This document shows, piece by piece, positions 62,701 to 64,000 of a stretch of 64,000 bases of DNA. The notes under the pieces are model-generated. The model saw only the letters and a program-made list of their open reading frames with translations, ran no database searches and was not told where the DNA came from. Every line of letters starts with the position of its first letter. Positions within the stretch are counted from its first letter, which is position 1. The position numbers were made by a program, and so were the translations under genes. This DNA is from Bicyclus anynana. Lineage: Eukaryota > Arthropoda > Insecta > Lepidoptera > Nymphalidae. Where the stretch lies: assembly GCF_947172395.1 (NCBI RefSeq), contig NC_069084.1, forward strand, positions 18,911,418 to 18,975,417, read 5' to 3'.

Positions 62701-63371
62701 TCCTCCTTTTTGGAAGTCGGTTTAATATCTTTCAGTAAATAAAACATCGTGTCTTGACATTTTTGATGTCATAGGAATCAACTAAAGTCAATGAATTTTT
62801 TAAATTTGACACAATAAATTTCTTTAGGCAAATCGCAGTAAACCCAATTTTAGAACTTACTTATGCATCATCAATATCAAATCAATATTGCCATATTGCT
62901 TAGGATGAAGCAATTAATTTACATTAAATGGTTTAGGAATTTTTTCAAAAAAATTAATTTAATTATTTTTTTGTGTTGATAAATTATTTATTTATTTTTA
63001 TTATATATAGTTTGTAATTAATAAGATCTGCTGTCTCCTGGTCTTGTTTTAAAATGTGGTATTAGTATACCACCTTTCATTAGTTTTTAAAAAGTACCAA
63101 AGTACCACACGTTGCGGGCGCACGCACTGCAAATACGTGCGCCCGCGGTAGAGGTCAGCCGCACATCAGTCTGTAAGTCACAAACAACTACAACTCACCG
63201 TCCGCGCTGCGCGAGGACAGGCGGCGCGCGGAGATGGCGCGCGCGAAGTGCGGCTGCGTGCGCTGCGGCGGCGCGGCGCGCGACTCGTAGTGCGTGCGCC
63301 CGCTGTAGCGGAAGCGCGAGCCCAGCCGCGGGAACAGCGTGCCGCGCGCCGCCGGCTCGGGCGACATCAGT
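35765..63371 (-). CDS. cora: Coracle (insect protein 4.1), FERM-adjacent exon to stop; 5' part outside window
   Basis: Minus-strand exons are 63371-63199, 59155-59058, 56950-56876, 49804-49711, 49096-49035, 48724-43076, 42688-42473, 40599-40504, 38521-38435, 37390-37280, 36690-36580 and 35836-35765 (stop TAG). All phases agree, giving about 2,280 codons. The first encodes the FERM-adjacent motif LFPRLGSRFRYSGRTHYE. Later come ARAVTTRTATTHHDL, the RRGSESSLSSGDSGTPIDFE segment, and the 4.1 C-terminal domain (RNGVVETRVEQK, SDGDPIDHDRALAEAIQ, MNPDMTVEKIEIQ). Coracle is a cytoplasmic septate-junction scaffold that binds membrane-protein tails through FERM. The intron after 49711 uses a GC donor. 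The FERM exons should lie beyond 64000. Exons 42473-42688 to 37280-37390 have lengths divisible by three in phase 0, so skipping any would keep frame. Confidence 0.93.
36496..36536 (-). pseudogene. Partial duplicate of the coracle C-terminal-domain exon
   Basis: CACCACGCCGTAGCGCTCAG and TCTCGTACTGCAACCGTA repeat the acceptor and the first 11 codons of the exon 36580-36690, with substitutions (YETERYGVV for YKTERNGVV). Homology then stops. It lies in the following intron and has no donor. Confidence 0.7.
37462..37960 (-). mobile_element. 500-bp MITE-like element, copy 3
   Basis: GGGATGATGACAGTTTTTT at the left and CTAGTCATCATCCCC at the right. Same orientation as the copy at 25766. It lies in the coracle intron 37391-38434. 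Confidence 0.8.
38118..38181. repeat. Hairpin with 16-bp arms
   Basis: CTGATCCGGGCTT and AAGCCCGGATCAG are perfect inverted arms around about 30 bp in a coracle intron. Confidence 0.7.
38360..38420 (+). repeat. LINE tail remnant
   Basis: AAGTCCAGCAGTGGATTAGC with a GATGAAGATGA tail resembles the RTE-like 3' end. It lies 15 bp from the coracle exon donor at 38434. Confidence 0.45.
38522..40503 (-). other. Coracle intron, 2.0 kb
   Basis: AT-rich. A possible decayed tRNA-like motif lies at 39395-39445. Nothing coding seen. Confidence 0.4.
40600..42472 (-). other. Coracle intron, 1.9 kb
   Basis: No gene or recognisable repeat seen. The bases just before the exon at 40599 read ATGGCACAG in frame with it, but they also form its acceptor. 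Confidence 0.4.
43076..48724 (-). CDS. cora: Giant coracle exon of about 1,883 codons with repeat units
   Basis: 5,649 bp, open throughout, phase 0 at both ends (acceptor GTCCGTACAG, donor CAAG/GTTCGT). It starts with a Lys/Ser/Pro-rich tract (EKSPKDEKSPKEKSPK). Eight similar units of about 110 residues follow, each opening like VxLVIITSKYDPKTKKLD, with I/V-D-P-K-T-G-K-I turns and ending S-LAQQ-SIVDK. A Pro/Thr/Ser linker (TPVKTPTPTPVQTPLHSP) precedes about three diverged units and shorter DPxTGxI repeats. The C-terminal end (KTTTKQLL, VENLGTGEVTFSTHTNK) looks like conserved coracle sequence. The units are probably extended beta-hairpin-like spacers, by inference. Whether they occur in coracle outside this lineage needs alignment. 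Confidence 0.93.
45420..48097 (-). repeat. Eight about 334-bp coding repeats in coracle
   Basis: Protein period about 110 residues. The units are diverged at DNA level but keep KYDxKxKKLD, GxIDPKTGKI, DPKTGKQ and GxIDPKTGKVDSxLxQQ in the same order. Confidence 0.9.
49805..51337 (-). other. Coracle intron segment before the DIRS element
   Basis: AT-rich (often over 65% A+T by eye) with no recognised element or exon. Confidence 0.4.
51381..51543. repeat. DIRS inverted terminal repeat, left
   Basis: Reverse complement of 55814-55976 with no mismatch found over 163 bp. It contains the palindrome TGACGTCA at 51455-51462. Confidence 0.95.
51572..51669. repeat. DIRS internal complementary region (circle-junction template)
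   Basis: 51572-51630 is complementary to 51338-51396, and 51629-51669 is complementary to 55950-55990. The two ends are thus stored head to tail, sharing TA. Short inverted repeats TCACCAGGC (51552) and GCCTGGTGA (51683) flank it. Confidence 0.93.
51895..52842 (-). CDS. DIRS tyrosine recombinase
   Basis: The last 315 or so codons of an open frame that runs from 54678. The N-terminal core-binding-like part is KSTLKTYESAWKRW; the catalytic part has LLLCSGRRVHDL (first Arg), GSIRSAVASKSWW (second Arg), ARGNWQS and TFKNYYRREV (Tyr nucleophile). The usual His of H-x-x-R is Gly here. It should catalyse integration of the circular DNA intermediate. The start is unclear; it overlaps the end of the RT/RNase H frame (stop 52788), in the -1 frame relative to it, so frameshifting or an internal start may be used. 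The upstream part of this open frame is probably only a shadow of the RT gene. Confidence 0.85.
   Translation of the reverse strand, partial: WNSKQLSLLKNSWRKSTLKTYESAWKRWCLWSRSKNINTIHPTGSELAQFLADLHLNHKLSYNTILLHKSVVSTLCNAETSSLLSSHALVKHILKAIALKNPKISKPPVWNVSDLTSYLVNYSVDLKNQFQVSRHTAVILLLCSGRRVHDLTLLRVDDKHCIKSDDYIIFWPQFGSKTDRSDYRQSGWKLLVNKNNNNLNPLFWINKSITLLNDRRNAAKTKNLFVTIRGLAKPASPTVIAGWIKTLFKEAGISATPGSIRSAVASKSWWENHSLDEILARGNWQSANTFKNYYRREVMESNNLESVTQLFNSIN
52788..54770 (-). CDS. DIRS reverse transcriptase-RNase H polyprotein
   Basis: The frame is open from 54995; recognisable protein begins near 54770. In 54995 numbering, RT has KVDITQAYFHV (Asp227), LPFGLNTAPKTF and VYLDDFL (Asp294-295). RNase H has VTDASDHAWG (Asp453), Glu485, IQCDN (Asp510) and HADHLSR (Asp561). 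A C-terminal part with TPVIDLFAS and FPPPFLIP occupies the position of the methyltransferase-like domain described for DIRS elements; I cannot confirm catalytic motifs. All RT and RNase H acidic residues are present. The first 75 or so codons overlap gag in another frame and are probably not real, so expression may need a frameshift. Confidence 0.88.
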   Translation of the reverse strand, partial: DAPTHPKTPKITGEIDSTSFQAGRLVHHLSQWQKMRAPEIIQRLIQGYRIPFFQKPLLVFPNLNKTSFHTPVSEEMSAIVHKMRKQGILKVAPRTPSFLSSLFLVPKPDGRLRPIFNLKALNNYIIAKPFHLINMHRIPDFLQSQDWLSKVDITQAYFHVNIIKSQRRFLRLVYNGELLEWTCLPFGLNTAPKTFSMLTNWVAQVLRERWNIRIIVYLDDFLIANQSAHTLREHVKITVQLLQTLGWQINFEKSILWPQKSITYLGIVWKPWENLKILPKEKSDVIIANINHVLKERRSTLKKLQKIVGLLNFVSFVVPRGRLNHRYLLLFKNTIPDPSSKNYPLPLKVIEELVWWTQNCRLPTPLHYPTAKNFLVTDASDHAWGALLNNQALWGSWSQEEQALHSNQKEMLAILHALQNQAHHIHNSSILIQCDNKTAVAHLRREGGTKSLPLLNITFRVLELLDQHQIHYRIQYIPGKYNGHADHLSRHLHPPEWHLRPVCVEKVFTKWGTPVIDLFASEKAHVVQNYVTRDMMDPQALFYDAFSIPWNFQLAWVFPPPFLIPRVLSHLNQAMGIFLIVVPRWEKVFWRADLRSRALAAPITLRHLKKFLIDTSTGLAPPKVEEIVLEVWKCGGGQRRQKLGILNSYHCLKIPGENLL
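54724..55596 (-). CDS. DIRS gag-like protein
   Basis: 290 aa. The N-terminal half has helical, capsid-like composition (EKAYAAITYCILKQKLALQD). The C-terminal half is Arg/Gly/Ser/His-rich (NPPSRGGYQRAGYASRN), as in nucleic-acid-binding gag tails. There is no CCHC zinc knuckle. It ends inside the RT frame, which is shifted by one base. The start at 55596 lies in a repeat, so the true N-terminus may differ. The function is inferred from position in the element. Confidence 0.7.
   Translation of the reverse strand: MIITLTVCPFGSLPYLHYYLPQKNYNHTPGFIDLESNEEVKTYDTLRHLANTEKAYAAITYCILKQKLALQDAIKGLLSWARQNNNTNSDQLTAKIEELFHNSEFHKVFSDLLQMVCGHRAETIEMRRDHITCQVRDPLVKALLNKIPPTDTHLFDSDKFTSTLEKAGGVRKAFWPKKEGCAQSKNSQLDRRPSRGQGVINVPSRGTHSARHTQCTHAHAQSYTHHYYNPPSRGGYQRAGYASRNQHTKNNFDYHAKDKESFPTRGSRPTKGSYRGRSNASKNSKDNWRD
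55555..55680. repeat. Short direct repeats in DIRS 5' region
   Basis: Two units of TAGTGATyCxAACGGACmAACCGTTAA about 47 bp apart, each holding an AACGG/CCGTT palindrome, with a decayed third. Confidence 0.65.
55814..55976. repeat. DIRS inverted terminal repeat, right
   Basis: Perfect inverted copy of 51381-51543. TGACGTCA at 55895-55902 and an outward-reading TATAAAAT at about 55922. Confidence 0.95.
56385..56708. repeat. Inverted-repeat element
   Basis: GATATTTTTGATTTCCCCGCT near 56390 and AGCGGCGAAATCAAAAATATC near 56680 are inverted, enclosing about 270 bp. MITE-like; family unknown. Confidence 0.55.
56798..56859. repeat. Heptanucleotide microsatellite (GGGTAGT)n
   Basis: About eight copies, ending 16 bp from the donor of the coracle exon 56876-56950. 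On the transcript strand it reads (ACTACCC)n. Confidence 0.92.
57005..57320. repeat. Imperfect direct repeat, two units of about 165 bp
   Basis: TCTTTATAATCATATTAGC occurs at about 57057 and 57212. GTTAGCGTCCCAGG / GTTAGTGTCCCGAG precede it and CGTCCCACC follows it in both units. It lies in a coracle intron. Confidence 0.7.
57985..58120 (-). repeat. Fragment of the 18023 dispersed repeat family
   Basis: GTCTGTCTGTTACCATTCACGG with GAACTGATATTGATGAATTT matches the reverse of the end of the 18023 copy. Decayed. Confidence 0.45.
59186..59350 (+). repeat. Fragment of the 16010 dispersed repeat family
   Basis: CAGCCGACGCTCCGCGGTTTC followed by CTCCCGCGTAGTTCTC resembles the head at 16018. It begins 30 bp from the coracle acceptor at 59156. 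Confidence 0.45.
60321..60360 (-). CDS. cora: Candidate alternative first coding exon of coracle (FERM-less isoform)
   Basis: On the minus strand an ATG at 60360 in a good context (CAGTGAAATGG) opens 13 codons (MVFTDCWNPNRSA). It is followed by donor GCGC/GTGAGT at 60320. The exon ends in phase 1, which is what the next coracle exon at 59155 needs (C plus CG gives Pro, then LAASDKEE). Upstream (60361-60510) is GC-richer than its surroundings. A transcript starting here would lack FERM. Prediction only. Confidence 0.45.
60370..60510 (-). promoter_or_regulatory. Candidate internal coracle promoter with CRE-like octamer
   Basis: A GC-richer, CpG-containing island in AT-rich intron DNA with TGACGTCA at 60498-60505, upstream (transcript sense) of the candidate exon. 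No clear TATA box; no transcription start can be fixed. Confidence 0.4.
61480..61590 (-). mobile_element. RTE-like LINE tail
   Basis: The minus strand encodes QDCSVWKSLQEAYVQ and then ATGTCCAGCTATGGATGCTC with a GATGATGATG tail. Confidence 0.55.
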
Positions 63372-63851
63372 CTGGGAGGGACAAGCGGTCATCTAGAGAT
63401 TGTTATTACTGCACTGTTTTTTGTTGAATGTGTTAACTACTATTTATTATTCAGCGCAAGACACGCTCCGCACGCAAGTTATCATCGCGCTGCGTGCGCG
63501 CACTCAGTGCTGTAATGCAAGGTTGACTTAACATAGTGCATTGAATTTAAATTTTGAACGCAAGAACTTATAAAATGCATTATGTTAAAATAGTATCAGG
63601 AGCTGATCCATTAGTTCTAATTCTAAATTAAATTCTAACATTTCTGCCGAGTCGTTAACTTGGCAGCACCGTTTTCTAGTTGAGAGCAGACTTTGCCCAC
63701 CTGTCTTTTTACTTTCGTCAACATTGATCGATTAACAATCGGTAAATTTAAATTAAAACGTAAATTTTAATAACAAGTAATTAGTTATGAAGTAAAACTT
63801 CATTCAAAATAAAATAATACATGAAAGAGAAACTTAAAAATTAGTCGCGGA

Positions 63852-63985
63852 TATAAGCGCCATCTCTCGTGACCGACTTGCTTCACTAGTTCAAAAATAT
63901 GCTGTTAAAAGACTAAACGCGCTGAGCTTACTTGTGTTGTGTCGTAGTTTAGTAGTGTTACTACAGATGGCGCTTTTATAACTGA
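63852..63985. repeat. MITE-like inverted repeat at right edge
   Basis: ATATAAGCGCCATCTCTCGTGA and TACAGATGGCGCTTTTATAA are inverted ends around about 90 bp, in the coracle intron just before the window ends. Confidence 0.55.
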
Positions 63986-64000
63986 ACGGTGTCATGTGTC

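Larger units (their letters stand above)
60361..63198 (-). other. Coracle intron, upstream part
   Basis: Holds the candidate promoter, a pyrimidine-rich CTTTCTT run (60930-60970), a LINE tail (61480-61560) and an AACCTCCTCCTTTTTGGAAG motif at 62697 that often ends lepidopteran repeats. No exon seen. Confidence 0.45.

Overview
The window looks like nuclear DNA from a moth or butterfly (Lepidoptera). Short GC-rich exons with exact GT-AG (rarely GC-AG) boundaries sit in AT-rich introns and intergenic DNA. These hold many small dispersed repeats: tRNA-derived SINE-like copies, 3' tails of an RTE-like LINE, MITE-like hairpins and a complete DIRS-type retrotransposon. The order assignment rests on my recognition of the gene and repeat types; no database was searched.

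Layout. (1) 1-5.85 kb, + strand: a FERM-domain gene related to coracle/protein 4.1, with a triplicated first visible exon and a 70-bp minisatellite that starts exactly at an exon/intron boundary. (2) 7.2-11.3 kb, - strand: secreted lipase A (7 exons, about 391 aa). (3) 11.3-19.9 kb: repeat-rich intergenic DNA between two divergent lipases. (4) 19.9-29.5 kb, + strand: secreted lipase B (9 exons, about 435 aa) with a tandemly duplicated exon 6. (5) 29.5-35.8 kb: tail-to-tail intergenic/UTR DNA with a 32-bp minisatellite. (6) 35.8-64.0 kb, - strand: coracle itself, from the FERM-adjacent exon to the stop codon, with one 5.65-kb exon of about 11 repeated units. The FERM exons lie beyond the right edge. 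(7) 51.34-55.99 kb, inside a coracle intron: an apparently intact DIRS-like tyrosine-recombinase retrotransposon.

The order is a mirror image: FERM gene (+), lipase A (-), axis, lipase B (+), coracle (-). Both lipases share intron positions and phases, and both FERM genes share the intron phase before the FERM-adjacent exon. This suggests an ancient inverted duplication of a coracle-lipase block. The left FERM copy then lost the coracle tail.

The lipases are predicted to be secreted esterases with a Ser-Asp-His triad and a very short lid, resembling phospholipase A1-type members. Coracle is the septate-junction protein 4.1. The sequence shows no functional link between the two families beyond linkage. 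The points most worth follow-up are the mirrored duplication, the lipase B exon duplication with a spacer too short to splice, the minisatellite that multiplies a splice donor, the DIRS circle-junction structure, the repeat-built coracle exon, and a possible internal coracle promoter for a FERM-less isoform.
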